From Prochlorococcus sp. AG-418-G23 (GTDB taxonomy: Bacteria; Cyanobacteriota; Cyanobacteriia; PCC-6307; Cyanobiaceae), in contig QCLY01000007.1 in NCBI GenBank assembly GCA_003214195.1, positions 1-47,815 of the forward strand: a stretch of DNA of 47,815 nucleotides. Direction: 5' to 3'. Positions within the stretch are counted from its first letter, which is position 1; every line of letters starts with the position of its first letter. This document shows, one piece after another, positions 1 to 10,575 of this stretch. The notes beneath the pieces were generated by a model, which made no database searches, was not told the origin of the DNA, and worked only from the letters and a program-made list of their open reading frames with translations. Both the position numbers and the translations under genes were made by a program.

Positions 1-64
1 CTTAATCTATTTTATTTTCATGTTGTGAGTCCTTAAGATAAAAATATTTTAAGTTTTATTTTCG

Positions 65-568
65 GTGAAAAGTTTAGTTATTGGAAGAGGAAGTGTATTT
101 GCAGATTTATTAATAATTGGTGAAGCACCTGGAGCACAGGAAGACTTAGAAGGAAAACCTTATGTTGGTAAATCTGGCAAATTACTAAACCAATTATTGA
201 TAAAAGCCAGTATTGACTATAAGAAGGATGTTTATTTTTGTAATGTTATTAAATGTCGTCCACCAAATAATAGAAAACCCACTGCTAGAGAAATTAATAT
301 TCATAAACCTTGGTTATTACAGCAAATAAAGCTAGTTGATCCAAAATTTATATTACTTACTGGATCTACTGCTATGAGTGCTTTTTTGGGAGTTAAAGAT
401 CCTATAAGTAATTTAAGAGGTCAATGGATTAAAAAAGATGGGAGAGAAATTATGGTAATTTTTCATCCATCTTATTTGTTGAGATTTCCTTCAAAAGAAA
501 TCAACAAACCTTACCATCTAACTTTGAAAGACCTAGAGAATGTAAGTGGTAAACTATATGCCGTATAA
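65..568 (+). CDS. Type-4 uracil-DNA glycosylase family protein
   Basis: ORF with GEAPGAQEDLEGKPYVGKSGKLL and HPSYLLR motifs typical of family 4 UDG; GTG start. Confidence 0.88.
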   Translation: MKSLVIGRGSVFADLLIIGEAPGAQEDLEGKPYVGKSGKLLNQLLIKASIDYKKDVYFCNVIKCRPPNNRKPTAREINIHKPWLLQQIKLVDPKFILLTGSTAMSAFLGVKDPISNLRGQWIKKDGREIMVIFHPSYLLRFPSKEINKPYHLTLKDLENVSGKLYAV

Positions 569-603
569 TTTAGTGAAATCCTTTTTGAATATCAAGAATT
601 TTA

Positions 604-1821
604 ATGTCATTAACTCAATCAAAAGAGGTTAATAGTCTCTCCAAAAGATATTCAACTCATATTGAGAGGAGGAAAACCAGAACAGTAATGGTTGGTGATA
701 TTGCAATTGGGAGTGATTATCCCGTAAGAGTTCAATCCATGATAAATGAAGATACTATGGATGTTGAAAATGCTTACTTAGCTATCAAAAGGCTTCATGA
801 TGTGGGTTGTGAAATAGTGAGATTAACTGTTCCTTCCTTAGCACATGCTAAAGCAGTAGGGGACATAAAAGAAAAATTATTAGAAAATAATATCAAAACC
901 CCCTTGGTGGCTGATGTTCATCACAATGGTATGAAAATTGCAATGGAGGTTGCAAAACATGTTGATAAAGTAAGAATTAATCCTGGCTTGTTTGTATTTG
1001 AGAAGTCAGACCCTACAAGAACTGAATATACAGATGAGGAGTTTGAAACTATCAAACAAACAATACTTAAAAGATTTACTCCTTTGGTTGAAGTTTTAAA
1101 GACTGAAAACAAGGCTCTAAGAATTGGAGTGAATCATGGGTCTTTATCTGAGAGAATGCTTTTTACTTATGGAGATACTCCATTGGGAATGACAGAATCT
1201 GCTATGGAGTTTGTCAAGATTTGTGATGAGCTTGATTTTCATAACATAATAATTTCTATGAAAGCTTCCAGAGCACCGGTAATGATGGCAGCTTACAGAA
1301 TGATTGCAGATAGACTTGACTTGGAAGGATATAATTATCCATTGCATTTAGGAGTGACAGAAGCTGGGGATGGTGATTATGGAAGGATTAAAAGTACTGC
1401 TGGAATCGGAACGCTACTTGCAGAGGGATTAGGAGACACCATTAGGGTCTCTTTGACAGAAGCCCCAGAGAAGGAAATTCCAGTTTGCTATTCAATTTTG
1501 CAATCTTTGGGATTAAGAAAAACGATGGTTGAATATATCAGTTGCCCTAGTTGTGGAAGAACACTTTTCAATTTAGAAGAGGTAGTAGACAAAGTTAGGA
1601 ATGCTACTTCACATTTGACTGGTTTAGATATAGCAATAATGGGATGCATCGTAAATGGGCCAGGAGAAATGGCAGATGCTGATTATGGCTATGTTGGGAA
1701 AGGTAAAGGAACTATTGCTTTATATAGAAGGAAAGAAGAGATTAGAAGAGTTCCTGAAGAGGAGGGGGTAAATGCTTTAATTCAACTTATTAAGGATGAT
1801 GGGAAGTGGATTGATCCTTAA
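604..1821 (+). CDS. ispG: 4-hydroxy-3-methylbut-2-enyl diphosphate synthase
   Basis: Full-length GcpE/IspG-like protein; [10 protein letters not shown] and [10 protein letters not shown] motifs. Confidence 0.96.
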   Translation: MSLTQSKEVNSLSKRYSTHIERRKTRTVMVGDIAIGSDYPVRVQSMINEDTMDVENAYLAIKRLHDVGCEIVRLTVPSLAHAKAVGDIKEKLLENNIKTPLVADVHHNGMKIAMEVAKHVDKVRINPGLFVFEKSDPTRTEYTDEEFETIKQTILKRFTPLVEVLKTENKALRIGVNHGSLSERMLFTYGDTPLGMTESAMEFVKICDELDFHNIIISMKASRAPVMMAAYRMIADRLDLEGYNYPLHLGVTEAGDGDYGRIKSTAGIGTLLAEGLGDTIRVSLTEAPEKEIPVCYSILQSLGLRKTMVEYISCPSCGRTLFNLEEVVDKVRNATSHLTGLDIAIMGCIVNGPGEMADADYGYVGKGKGTIALYRRKEEIRRVPEEEGVNALIQLIKDDGKWIDP

Positions 1822-1880
1822 GGATTTGTCAAATTTTGAAATTTTAAATAATTTTTTTTATAATAATTAAAGTTGATACT

Positions 1881-3215
1881 TTGCAAATAAGAAAATTGCT
1901 TAAAAAAAAATTTATAGTTTTATTTGCAACAACCTTTTCTGGGATTTCCTTTGGTAATTTTGCCGAAGCAACAGTTTTAAATAATAGTTATAAAGAAGTC
2001 ATCGATCATGTTTGGCAAATTGTTTATAGAGATTTTCTTGATTCTAGTGGTAAATTTCAAAGATCTAATTGGATTAAGCTAAGAAAAGAATTTTTATCAA
2101 GAAAATATTCAGACAGTAATGAGGCATATGATGCAATTAGAGATATGTTATCAAACTTAGATGATTCTTACACAAGATTTTTAGAACCTAAGGAATTTAA
2201 TCAAATGAGAATCGATACCTCTGGTGAATTAACTGGTGTTGGTATCCAAATAGTTAAAGACAAAGAATCTGATGATTTAATAATTATTTCTCCCATAGAG
2301 GATACACCTGCCTTTAATGCAGGAATAAAAGCTAGAGATAAAATTTTATCTATAGATGATATTTCCACGAAAGGGATGAATATAGAGGATGCCGTGAAAT
2401 TAATAAGGGGACAAAGAGGTACTAAAGTTAAGCTTGAAATTCTTAGAGGTTCTAAGTCTTTTTTCAAGGTTTTATCAAGAGAGAAGATTGAAATAAAATC
2501 TGTTTCAAGTAAAGTCAACCGAACGAAAAACGATTTATTAATTGGCTACGTAAGAATTAAGCAATTTAATGCAAATGCATCAAAAGAGACAAGAGATGCA
2601 ATTAATGATCTAGAAACAAAAAAAGTTGCAGGATATGTTCTTGACTTAAGAAGTAATCCTGGTGGATTATTAGAATCGAGCATTGATATCTCAAGGCACT
2701 TCATCAACACAGGAGTAATAGTTAGCACCTTAAGTAAAGATGGTTTAAAAGTTACAAAAAGAGGAAACGGTCAAGCCTTAACTAATAAGCCACTAGTTGT
2801 CTTAGTTAATGAGGGTTCTGCAAGTGCTAGTGAAATAGTTTCTGGGGCTATAAAAGACAATAAAAGAGGAAAATTGGTTGGGAAGACAACTTTTGGTAAA
2901 GGTCTTGTTCAATCTATGAGAACTTTAGTTGATGGTTCAGGGCTAACTGTAACAGTCGCTAAGTATTTAACTCCGAGCGGCACTGATATAAATAAATCTG
3001 GAATTGTTCCAGATATAGAAGTAAAAATGAATACTACCCCTATTCTTCAAAGAGAAATTGGGACGAGAAAAGATAAACAATATAGAGCAGGTGAAAATGA
3101 GCTAATAAATATAATTAAAAAAGAAAATCAGTTAAGTCAGTTTAACCCTGCCACTAAAAACCTAAGTGCACTTCAAAAAATTAATAAAGAAAACAAAGTC
3201 TTTTCATTGTATTAA
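1881..3215 (+). CDS. Carboxyl-terminal processing protease (S41 family, PDZ domain)
   Basis: N-terminal signal-like segment, PDZ region, DLRSNPGGLL and NEGSASASEIVSGA motifs. Confidence 0.93.
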   Translation: MQIRKLLKKKFIVLFATTFSGISFGNFAEATVLNNSYKEVIDHVWQIVYRDFLDSSGKFQRSNWIKLRKEFLSRKYSDSNEAYDAIRDMLSNLDDSYTRFLEPKEFNQMRIDTSGELTGVGIQIVKDKESDDLIIISPIEDTPAFNAGIKARDKILSIDDISTKGMNIEDAVKLIRGQRGTKVKLEILRGSKSFFKVLSREKIEIKSVSSKVNRTKNDLLIGYVRIKQFNANASKETRDAINDLETKKVAGYVLDLRSNPGGLLESSIDISRHFINTGVIVSTLSKDGLKVTKRGNGQALTNKPLVVLVNEGSASASEIVSGAIKDNKRGKLVGKTTFGKGLVQSMRTLVDGSGLTVTVAKYLTPSGTDINKSGIVPDIEVKMNTTPILQREIGTRKDKQYRAGENELINIIKKENQLSQFNPATKNLSALQKINKENKVFSLY

Positions 3216-4126
3216 TTACTCATATCCAACATTCTTTTTATTGGTACGTAGGCTTTTTTTATTATTTCTGGGTGAAGTTCGATAGATGGTGAATTATTTT
3301 TCAAACAATCAAGAACTTTTTCTAAGGTATTTAATTTCATATATGGACACTCGTTACATTTACAACCATCTATATCTGGAACTTCAATAAAGATTTTATT
3401 AGGTTCGTGTTTTTTCATTTGATGAATTATTCCTGGTTCAGTTAATACCAAATAAGTATTAGATGGATCCTTGCGGACGAAATCAAGCAATTTACTTGTG
3501 GATCCGATATAGTCCGAAAGAATAAGTAAATTTTGACTACATTCAGGATGAGCTATAACTTTTGCCCCTGGATTTTGAAATTTTAATTTTAATAGAGCTT
3601 CTTCACTAAATGATTCATGCACAATGCAACTGCCAGGCCATAATTTAAGGTTTCTGCCTGAATTTTTCTGTACCCATCTCCCAAGATTCTGATCAGGTGC
3701 AAAAATTATCTTTTTATCTTCAGGTATTTTTTTAATTAATGAGACTGCATTACTGCTTGTACAAATGAGATCGCTTTGTGCTTTTACTTCTGCAGTACAA
3801 TTTATGTAACTTACGACATAGTGGTCTGGATTCTCTTGTCTAAACTTTCTAAATTTATCTGAGGGACAATCGTCGGCCAAAGAACATCCTGCGTCAATAT
3901 CTGGTAATAAGACTGTTTTATTTGGACTGAGTATTTTTGCGGTTTCAGCCATAAAGTGTACTCCGCAAAAAATAATTATATCGGCGTCATTATTTGCCGC
4001 TTTCCTAGAAAGATCTAATGAGTCTCCAATAAAATCTGCAATTTCTTGAATCTCTGGAGATTGATAATAATGCGCCAAAATAATAGCATTGGCTTTTAGG
4101 CAACGCTCCTTAATTTCAGAAATCAA
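3212..4126 (-). CDS. nadA: Quinolinate synthase
   Basis: AIILAHYYQSPEIQEIADFIGDSL and C-terminal Cys motif CKCNECPYMKLNT. Confidence 0.96.
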   Translation of the reverse strand: MISEIKERCLKANAIILAHYYQSPEIQEIADFIGDSLDLSRKAANNDADIIIFCGVHFMAETAKILSPNKTVLLPDIDAGCSLADDCPSDKFRKFRQENPDHYVVSYINCTAEVKAQSDLICTSSNAVSLIKKIPEDKKIIFAPDQNLGRWVQKNSGRNLKLWPGSCIVHESFSEEALLKLKFQNPGAKVIAHPECSQNLLILSDYIGSTSKLLDFVRKDPSNTYLVLTEPGIIHQMKKHEPNKIFIEVPDIDGCKCNECPYMKLNTLEKVLDCLKNNSPSIELHPEIIKKAYVPIKRMLDMSN

Positions 4127-4229
4127 ATCCTCTTCGTTTTGAGTAGATTTCTGATTTTCAGTAGAAGTTATACTGGTCAGGATTTAGAATATCTCTTAAT
4201 AGATTATATGCCTTCAAACAGAAAAAATT

Positions 4230-5063
4230 CTGACAAATTTAAAAATTGCTATTGTTGGTGACTGTCACGGTCAATGGTCTGAATTAGACTTGAAAGTCTT
4301 ATCGATTATTAACCCAAATATTGTCATATTTGTTGGGGATATTTCTGATGGGAGTGTAAAAATAGTTAAAAAAATCAATGAGATCAAAATTCCAACTTTT
4401 GTGATTTTAGGTAATCATGATAGAGGTAAGGACTCTACAGGTGAAATCCTCTCAAAACAGATACGTATTCTTGGTGAAAAATATTGCGCATGGGATTTGA
4501 AAGTTTTTAATAATCAAGTAAATTTACTATTTGCAAGACCATGTAGTTCAGGGGGTGGTTATTATCTTTCAAAAGAAGTTAAAGGAGTTTATGGCCCTAT
4601 TACCGAACAAGATTCAGTAAATAAAATTATTAAATGTTCAGAAAATACTATTGAAGATATACCTTTATTTATCATTTCTCACGCCGGTCCTTCGGGTTTA
4701 GGCTCAGAACCTTATAGTATTTGCGGGAAAGATTGGAAATTACCCTCTTTAGATTGGGGAGATAGAGATTTGTCTGTTGCTATTTCACAAATACAAAAGA
4801 AAAGAAAAGTTGATTTTGTAATTTTTGGTCATATGCACAATCGGCTGAAAAGAAATCTTGGCTCTAGAGAAATGTTTGAAATTGATAGTAAAGGAACATC
4901 ATATTTTAATACAGCTGTAGTCCCACGCTATAAAAAAGATGAAGATGGAAAATTTTTAATTAACTTTTCATGGATTGAGTTTGAAGAAAAGAAATTGATA
5001 AACGTTTCTCATCGATGGTATTCAGAGTCTGGCGAAATTTGTGAAGAAGATATATTTGTTTAG
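4230..5063 (+). CDS. TIGR04168-like metallophosphoesterase; start uncertain
   Basis: IVGDCHGQW...GDISDG...GNHDRG...GHMHNR motifs. The track ORF (4290) begins after the first metal motif; the frame is open upstream to 4203 but has no ATG/GTG/TTG. Confidence 0.8.
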   Translation: MTNLKIAIVGDCHGQWSELDLKVLSIINPNIVIFVGDISDGSVKIVKKINEIKIPTFVILGNHDRGKDSTGEILSKQIRILGEKYCAWDLKVFNNQVNLLFARPCSSGGGYYLSKEVKGVYGPITEQDSVNKIIKCSENTIEDIPLFIISHAGPSGLGSEPYSICGKDWKLPSLDWGDRDLSVAISQIQKKRKVDFVIFGHMHNRLKRNLGSREMFEIDSKGTSYFNTAVVPRYKKDEDGKFLINFSWIEFEEKKLINVSHRWYSESGEICEEDIFV

Positions 5064-5086
5064 AATTAAATATTTTTGTTCAAATT

Positions 5087-5884
5087 TTAAGTATTTTTAG
5101 GCTTTTCATATCTTGAAAATAACGTTTGAGATAAAATATAACCCGCAATTCCTGCAGCAGTAAAAGCTAAACCATTTTTAAATAGGGGTAATAAATCATT
5201 AGTTCTGGATATTATCGGTGCTAAACCAAAAATTCCAAATAACATTCCCCATAGAGGAGAAAGGAGAGCTAAAAATCCAATTGATATAACTTTGCCTTCT
5301 TCCCTTGGCGCTGATGCAAAGCCCGCTACTAAACCTCCAAGAATAGAGGTACATAAAGTCCATATATATTGTTCTTTAGGCAGTCCTGGGACAACTTGGC
5401 ACCCTCCTCTTTCAAGACAAATCTTTACTGAATTAATTGCATCTAATACTGCGCCATCTTCACCATGATCTTTTACATAATATTGATTCCCAAATCTAGT
5501 TTGAAGTTCAACCCAAAATAACCTTGGCATAAAATTAAAATAAGCCTCTCCTACGTTAAAGTTAAGTAAATTCCCCCCTCTAGGATCGGCAACTATCAAC
5601 AAACTTGTCTCATCTAAATCCCAATAGTCCTTTATTGCGCTACCAGGCGAACTCTCAAACTGAGATAAATATTTAATTTTCCACCCGCTTTCAATTTCTA
5701 GATTATTGAGCTTGTCCTCTAAAGATTTTTTCTGATTAGGGCTTAATGTTTTAGCTAAATCAATTACTGGTGTTTTTTCTTCTGGTAAGAGATTTGGATT
5801 ATTTATAGCGAAAACGGGTTTATGTGAAATTAAAACTAATATAGATAGAAATATTCCCAATAAATAGTTAATCTTTGAAGGCAT
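5087..5884 (-). CDS. TPM-domain protein (Psb32/YgcG-like), signal peptide and C-terminal TM segments
   Basis: VIDLAKTLSPNQKKSLEDKLNNLEIESGWKIKYL pattern; hydrophobic C-terminus. Confidence 0.75.
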   Translation of the reverse strand: MPSKINYLLGIFLSILVLISHKPVFAINNPNLLPEEKTPVIDLAKTLSPNQKKSLEDKLNNLEIESGWKIKYLSQFESSPGSAIKDYWDLDETSLLIVADPRGGNLLNFNVGEAYFNFMPRLFWVELQTRFGNQYYVKDHGEDGAVLDAINSVKICLERGGCQVVPGLPKEQYIWTLCTSILGGLVAGFASAPREEGKVISIGFLALLSPLWGMLFGIFGLAPIISRTNDLLPLFKNGLAFTAAGIAGYILSQTLFSRYEKPKNT

Positions 5885-5915
5885 AAATAAGTTTTATCTC
5901 TTTATATTTTCGCCG

Positions 5916-7106
5916 ATGAATAGCTTACCCGCGAATAATCCAGATTGGTTAATAAAAAAAATAATAAAAATGGGCGGGACTATAAGTTTTTATGACTTTA
6001 TGAATTTTGCTTTAAATGATCCTATTAATGGATATTACGGCAGCGGTAAAGCTGAGTTAGGCGTTCGAGGAGATTTTGTCACATCACCCTCTTTATCTGA
6101 TGATTTTGCTTTTTTTGTTGGTAAACAAATAGAGGATTGGTTGATTCAATTTAAAAGTAGTTTTTTATCTAATCAGAAATTAGCTGTAATTGAATTTGGA
6201 GCTGGAGAGGGAAGCTGTATGAGTGGCTTAATTAAATATTTTTTGGAAAACAGCAAGAATCTTTTAGAAGGAGTTTCTTTTGTAATTGTTGAACCTAATG
6301 AAGGGATGGTAGAAAAACAAAAAAATAAATTGGAGGAATTTTTGAACTTAGGTATTAATATTTTATGGAAAGGTTTGGATGAATTTGAGGAAAATAATAT
6401 AAATGGAATAGTCCTAGCAAATGAGGTTTTGGATGCTTTGCCAGTAGAGAGAATAACCTTTTCAAAAGGCAAATTACTTAGACAAGCAGTTTCTATAGAC
6501 AAAAAATCTCAGAGATTATTTTTTGATGAAATGCCAATTACAAGTGCATTGGAAAAAAGTATTGAACTTGCTAAAAGTAAGTTGAAAATAACTATTCCGC
6601 CTGAAGATGCTCTTGAAGGATGGACAACCGAATGGCATGTAGATAACTCAAAGTGGTTAGAAGATATTTATAGGAAAATCAATAATGGTATTTTATTGAT
6701 AATTGATTACGCTAAAGAATCTAAAAAATACTATGTCTCTAATAATTCTGATGGGATGATAGTTTCTTATGAAAATCAAAAAATGATGAATAATGTCCTA
6801 GATTCTCCTGGGGATTGCGATTTAACATCTCATGTGTGCATAGAAACTTTAATTAATGATGCTGAGAATATTGGATTTAATACTGTTGGAATAACTAAAC
6901 AAGGCGAGGCTTTGTTGGCACTTGGATTAGCAGAAAGACTTTATGGAATTCAGAAGGAATTTAAAGAAGATTTATCAAATGCTCTTTTAAGAAGAGAGGC
7001 ATTACTTAGACTCGTAGATCCTTTATGCCTGGGTGATTTTAAGTGGTTTGTTTTTAATAAGTTTAAGGAGAAGAAAATGAATATAAATTCAACCTGTTTG
7101 CGTTAA
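5916..7106 (+). CDS. SAM-dependent methyltransferase, MidA/NDUFAF7 (DUF185) family
   Basis: [41 protein letters not shown] motifs. Confidence 0.88.
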   Translation: MNSLPANNPDWLIKKIIKMGGTISFYDFMNFALNDPINGYYGSGKAELGVRGDFVTSPSLSDDFAFFVGKQIEDWLIQFKSSFLSNQKLAVIEFGAGEGSCMSGLIKYFLENSKNLLEGVSFVIVEPNEGMVEKQKNKLEEFLNLGINILWKGLDEFEENNINGIVLANEVLDALPVERITFSKGKLLRQAVSIDKKSQRLFFDEMPITSALEKSIELAKSKLKITIPPEDALEGWTTEWHVDNSKWLEDIYRKINNGILLIIDYAKESKKYYVSNNSDGMIVSYENQKMMNNVLDSPGDCDLTSHVCIETLINDAENIGFNTVGITKQGEALLALGLAERLYGIQKEFKEDLSNALLRREALLRLVDPLCLGDFKWFVFNKFKEKKMNINSTCLR

Positions 7107-8194
7107 GAAAAAAACTTTAAAAATAATGAATCCTCTACATCATCATATATATCTACTGCACCAATTTCTTTCGGTAAAATAAATCTCATTTTGCCATTAC
7201 GAACTTTTTTATCGCCCATAAGTATTGTAAGAACGTCTTCTTTATTTATATTGGGGATCTCGGTGGGAAGATCGTAACTCCTCAAAAGATTCTTCTGTCT
7301 TTCTAATTCTTCTTTAGACCACAACCCTTTCTCAATAGCAATTTTTCCCGCAATATTCATACCAATTGATATTGCCTCACCATGTAGAAAATTGCCGTAT
7401 CCACATAAATTTTCAATAACGTGACCAAAAGAATGACCATAATTCAATATTGCTCTAACACCATTTTCATGTTCGTCTTGAGAAACGATATGAGACTTTG
7501 TTTTTATTGAACTATTAATTATTTTAATTAGATAATCATTCTTGAGATTTATGAGTTCATTCTTGTTTTTTTCAATTTCTAAGTATTCGAAAAGTTCTTT
7601 ATCTCTTATTACTCCGTATTTTATTACTTCTGCCATGCCTGCATTAAACTCTCTTTTATTTAAACTTTTTAAAGTTTCTGGATCAATAAAAACTGCTTTA
7701 GGTTGATTGAAGGCTCCTATTAAATTCTTACCTTTTGGATGATTTACTCCTGTTTTTCCTCCCACAGATGAATCAACCATTGATAATAATGTTGTTGGAA
7801 TCTGAACATATTCGATGCCTCTCAGCCAAGTAGCAGCTGCAAAACCACTTACATCTCCAACAATTCCACCTCCAAGGGCAATAATTATTGAATTTCTGTC
7901 TAAGCCAAATTCAAATGCAACATCATATATTTCACTTAAGGTTTTTAAGTTTTTATTTGATTCTCCAGCCTTGATAAGAAACATTTTGGCTTGAAATTGA
8001 TTGTCTTTTAAATTATTTAAGAATTTTTCTCCATACAGATTTGATATTTCTTCATTTGAAATCACAAGTATTTTTCTATTCTGTGTTATTCCAATTTTTA
8101 TCAGTTCTTCGCTGATATTATTCAGTATCCCTGCTTCTAGAGTTACTTCGTATGATTTATCTCTTAATGGGACTAATATTTTTTTCTTATTCAC
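7103..8194 (-). CDS. aroB: 3-dehydroquinate synthase
   Basis: [44 protein letters not shown]. Confidence 0.97.
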   Translation of the reverse strand: MNKKKILVPLRDKSYEVTLEAGILNNISEELIKIGITQNRKILVISNEEISNLYGEKFLNNLKDNQFQAKMFLIKAGESNKNLKTLSEIYDVAFEFGLDRNSIIIALGGGIVGDVSGFAAATWLRGIEYVQIPTTLLSMVDSSVGGKTGVNHPKGKNLIGAFNQPKAVFIDPETLKSLNKREFNAGMAEVIKYGVIRDKELFEYLEIEKNKNELINLKNDYLIKIINSSIKTKSHIVSQDEHENGVRAILNYGHSFGHVIENLCGYGNFLHGEAISIGMNIAGKIAIEKGLWSKEELERQKNLLRSYDLPTEIPNINKEDVLTILMGDKKVRNGKMRFILPKEIGAVDIYDDVEDSLFLKFFS

Positions 8195-8319
8195 AATTGA
8201 TTACCTAGTTAAAATTTATAAATATTTAGTATTAAATACTTTATATACTAGCAAAATCTAAGCTCTAGATACTTAAAAAATCAGTTGTTAAGAATTAGAA
8301 ATGGTAATAAAATCATGCT

Positions 8320-9510
8320 ATGAGTTTTAAAAAAAATATAAACGATATTAAGAAAAATTATTCCCTAGGAATAATTGGAGGCGGCCAACTGGCTTTGATG
8401 TTAACCGAGGCAGCACAAAAAAGAGATTTAGAAGTATGTGTGCAAACAAAATCTTGTGATGATCCTGCTGGTTCAAAAGCAGATCATGTCATAGAAGCTG
8501 ATCCTTTAAAGATAAGAGGTAATAAATCATTAATTAATGAGTGTGAAAAAATAATTTTTGAAAATGAATGGATAAAAATTGATAAATTAAATTTAATTGA
8601 CAATAAGGATATTTTTGTTCCAAGCCTTAATGCAATTAAGCCATTAGTTGATAGGTTTTCTCAAAAAAAATTAATAGATAGAATGAATATCCCCTGCCCA
8701 AAATGGATAAGTATTGAAGTTTTTAAAAATTTATCGGATGAGGAAATCAAAAATTGGACTTTTCCTCTAATGGCAAAATCAAATAAAGGTGGATATGACG
8801 GTAAAGGGAACAGAAAAATAAAGACAAAAGAAGATTTAGATTCTTTTTTAAAAGAGAATAATTCTGATGAATGGTTAATAGAAGAATGGATAGAGTATGA
8901 AAAAGAACTGGCTCTTGTTGGCTCGAGAGATAGGACTGGTAAGATAAGATTCTTTCCAATCGTTGAGACATTCCAATCAAACCATGTTTGTGATTGGGTT
9001 CTTGCACCTGGAACAAATGAATATGATTTGAACTTATTTGCAATAAATATTTTTTCTTCAATAGTTAATGAACTTAATTACGTTGGAGTCTTAGCTATTG
9101 AATTCTTCTATGGAGATAACGGTCTTTTAATCAATGAAATAGCTCCTAGAACACATAACTCAGCTCATTTCTCTATTGAGGCTTGTACTTCAAGTCAGTT
9201 TGATCAGTATGTTTGCATTTCTTCTGGGATAATACCACCTGAAATTAAAATGAAATGTGAAGGGGCAATTATGATTAATCTACTCGGATTAAGAAAGAAT
9301 TTCCCAATCTCAATGGAAACCAGAATTAAAATGTTATCTGAAATTGAGGGTTCTAATATTCATTGTTATGGCAAATCTCGCGAAATTCTTGGAAGAAAAA
9401 TGGCTCACATCACATTTTTATTAAATGGTAAAACGTATTCAGAAAGATATGATGAAGCTCAAGTTTTATTAACTATGGTAAGAGACATTTGGCCATCGCC
9501 AAATGGATAA
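8320..9510 (+). CDS. purK: 5-(carboxyamino)imidazole ribonucleotide synthase
   Basis: GIIGGGQLALMLTEAA start motif, ATP-grasp layout, INEIAPRTHNSAHFSIEACTSSQFDQY. Confidence 0.95.
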   Translation: MSFKKNINDIKKNYSLGIIGGGQLALMLTEAAQKRDLEVCVQTKSCDDPAGSKADHVIEADPLKIRGNKSLINECEKIIFENEWIKIDKLNLIDNKDIFVPSLNAIKPLVDRFSQKKLIDRMNIPCPKWISIEVFKNLSDEEIKNWTFPLMAKSNKGGYDGKGNRKIKTKEDLDSFLKENNSDEWLIEEWIEYEKELALVGSRDRTGKIRFFPIVETFQSNHVCDWVLAPGTNEYDLNLFAINIFSSIVNELNYVGVLAIEFFYGDNGLLINEIAPRTHNSAHFSIEACTSSQFDQYVCISSGIIPPEIKMKCEGAIMINLLGLRKNFPISMETRIKMLSEIEGSNIHCYGKSREILGRKMAHITFLLNGKTYSERYDEAQVLLTMVRDIWPSPNG

Positions 9511-9524
9511 AAAAATAAGTTAGA

Positions 9525-9713
9525 GTTAGGTTACTGGATCTTTGGTTAAGTTCTTCTTTATGTGCTCTGATCTGACTCTCTTTCGACATGAGGAGACTGT
9601 CGTGATGCGGTAGTAAACCGATCTTGTAATCGGAAACGAAAGCCCACTTTGAATCCTCTTCTGGCATTTCCAGGTCGATGCAGCAGAGAACTGACGGGGA
9701 TCCGGTGTTACCT
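9525..9713 (+). ncRNA. ssrS: 6S RNA candidate
   Basis: Position directly downstream of purK (conserved in cyanobacteria); 5' segment taggttactggatc can pair with 3' gatccggtgttaccta; rho-independent terminator follows. Exact ends not determined. Confidence 0.75.
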
Positions 9714-9757
9714 ATCAAAATGCTTGCTATAACATGCTTTTGGTAGGTATTTTATTC
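9710..9757 (+). terminator. Rho-independent terminator of the 6S RNA transcript
   Basis: acctatcaaaa...ttttggtaggt stem (one G-U) followed by a T-rich tract. Confidence 0.75.
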
Positions 9758-9817
9758 TTTAAGTATAGCTGAGTTTTTTATTCTCTTTCAGTGTAAATAA
9801 TTTCCTTGCCAACATAC

Positions 9818-9866
9818 TTGACGATAGACTTCTAATGCATATATATTAATAGTACACATGTATTAC
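9818..9866 (+). promoter_or_regulatory. Promoter (TTGACG/TATATT) with LexA-like operator AGTACACATGTATT
   Basis: TTGACG-18 nt-TATATT then taatAGTACacatGTATTA; nearly identical to the element at 12264-12310. Confidence 0.55.
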
Positions 9867-9872
9867 TAAGTA

Positions 9873-10172
9873 ATGACTTTAGGAGGAGCTAATGTTTGGA
9901 CTAATTTTTCTTACGGTTATCGTAATGAGTCCCCAAGTGGTTGGTTGCTTAGCCCAGACCGCAGCAGATTAATTTTATTTACAAGGAATAAAAAATCTCC
10001 AAGAAATAATATGAGAATTTTTACCCATACATACTATGCAAATGATCTTGGTGAGCCAATGGCAATTAAATCATCTACTCAAATGTATTTGGATAATGCT
10101 TGGGATAAATGGCATGACCTTCAACTAGAAGGTTGGACTTTTGAAGAACTTGAATTACCTGAATCAGTATGA
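9873..10172 (+). CDS. DUF1651-like small protein
   Basis: GWLLSPDRSRLILFTR...HTYYANDLGEP...W..L..EGW; paralog of the protein at 12316-12606. Confidence 0.75.
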   Translation: MTLGGANVWTNFSYGYRNESPSGWLLSPDRSRLILFTRNKKSPRNNMRIFTHTYYANDLGEPMAIKSSTQMYLDNAWDKWHDLQLEGWTFEELELPESV

Positions 10173-10309
10173 CTAACTTAAATCAAATCAAAAAGAAACT
10201 ATCAAAGGCAGATAGAAAAATATCTATCCAAGACCCATCGAAATTATTAGCAGAATTTTTTAATGGTGTTGTCATTGAACTTGATGAAGAATATAAATAT
10301 GACTCATGA
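10169..10309 (+). CDS. Hypothetical 46-aa protein (MTNLNQIKKKLSKADRKISIQDPSKLLAEFFNGVVIELDEEYKYDS)
   Basis: ATGA overlap with the upstream DUF1651-like gene; below ORF-track cutoff. Confidence 0.6.
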   Translation: MTNLNQIKKKLSKADRKISIQDPSKLLAEFFNGVVIELDEEYKYDS

Positions 10310-10451
10310 AGAATTGATAGATCAAGTTACCGCAAATTTATTTAAGCAAAGTGGAAAGTTAGAAAGCAGAAGATGTTGGTTGGCAATGAGAAATTATCTT
10401 GAACAATTAGACAGCGAACAACTTAAATCAATGCTTAAGGACCACGTATGA
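10299..10451 (+). CDS. Hypothetical 50-aa protein (MTHEELIDQVTANLFKQSGKLESRRCWLAMRNYLEQL...)
   Basis: In-frame ATG at 10299 overlaps the preceding small ORF; the longer ORF start at 10263 is less likely. Confidence 0.6.
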   Translation: MTHEELIDQVTANLFKQSGKLESRRCWLAMRNYLEQLDSEQLKSMLKDHV

Positions 10452-10461
10452 TTTAAAAACT

Positions 10462-10575
10462 TTATTTGGCTTTTATTTTTTTCTTAATTCTTAGAAAACC
10501 ATAAGTTCCAAAACCAACCAAAAACATGTCCAGGTAAATATGCCAAGTAGGAAAAATCTGGTGAATTAATTCCAT
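10462..10575 (-). CDS. Hypothetical 37-aa single-TM protein (MELIHQIFPTWHIYLDMFLVGFGTYGFLRIKKKIKAK)
   Basis: TAATG overlap with the stop of the LigA-like gene; hydrophobic core. Confidence 0.5.
   Translation of the reverse strand: MELIHQIFPTWHIYLDMFLVGFGTYGFLRIKKKIKAK

Noticed and set aside
8001-8261. 86-aa plus-strand ORF antisense to aroB
   Set aside because: Antisense shadow of a confident gene.
9473-9718. 81-aa minus-strand ORF
   Set aside because: Lies over the 6S RNA candidate and its terminator; composition not protein-like.
9851-9866. NtcA site (GTA-N8-TAC) reading of the operator
   Set aside because: Spacing between GTA and TAC is 9, not 8; LexA-like dyad fits both copies better.
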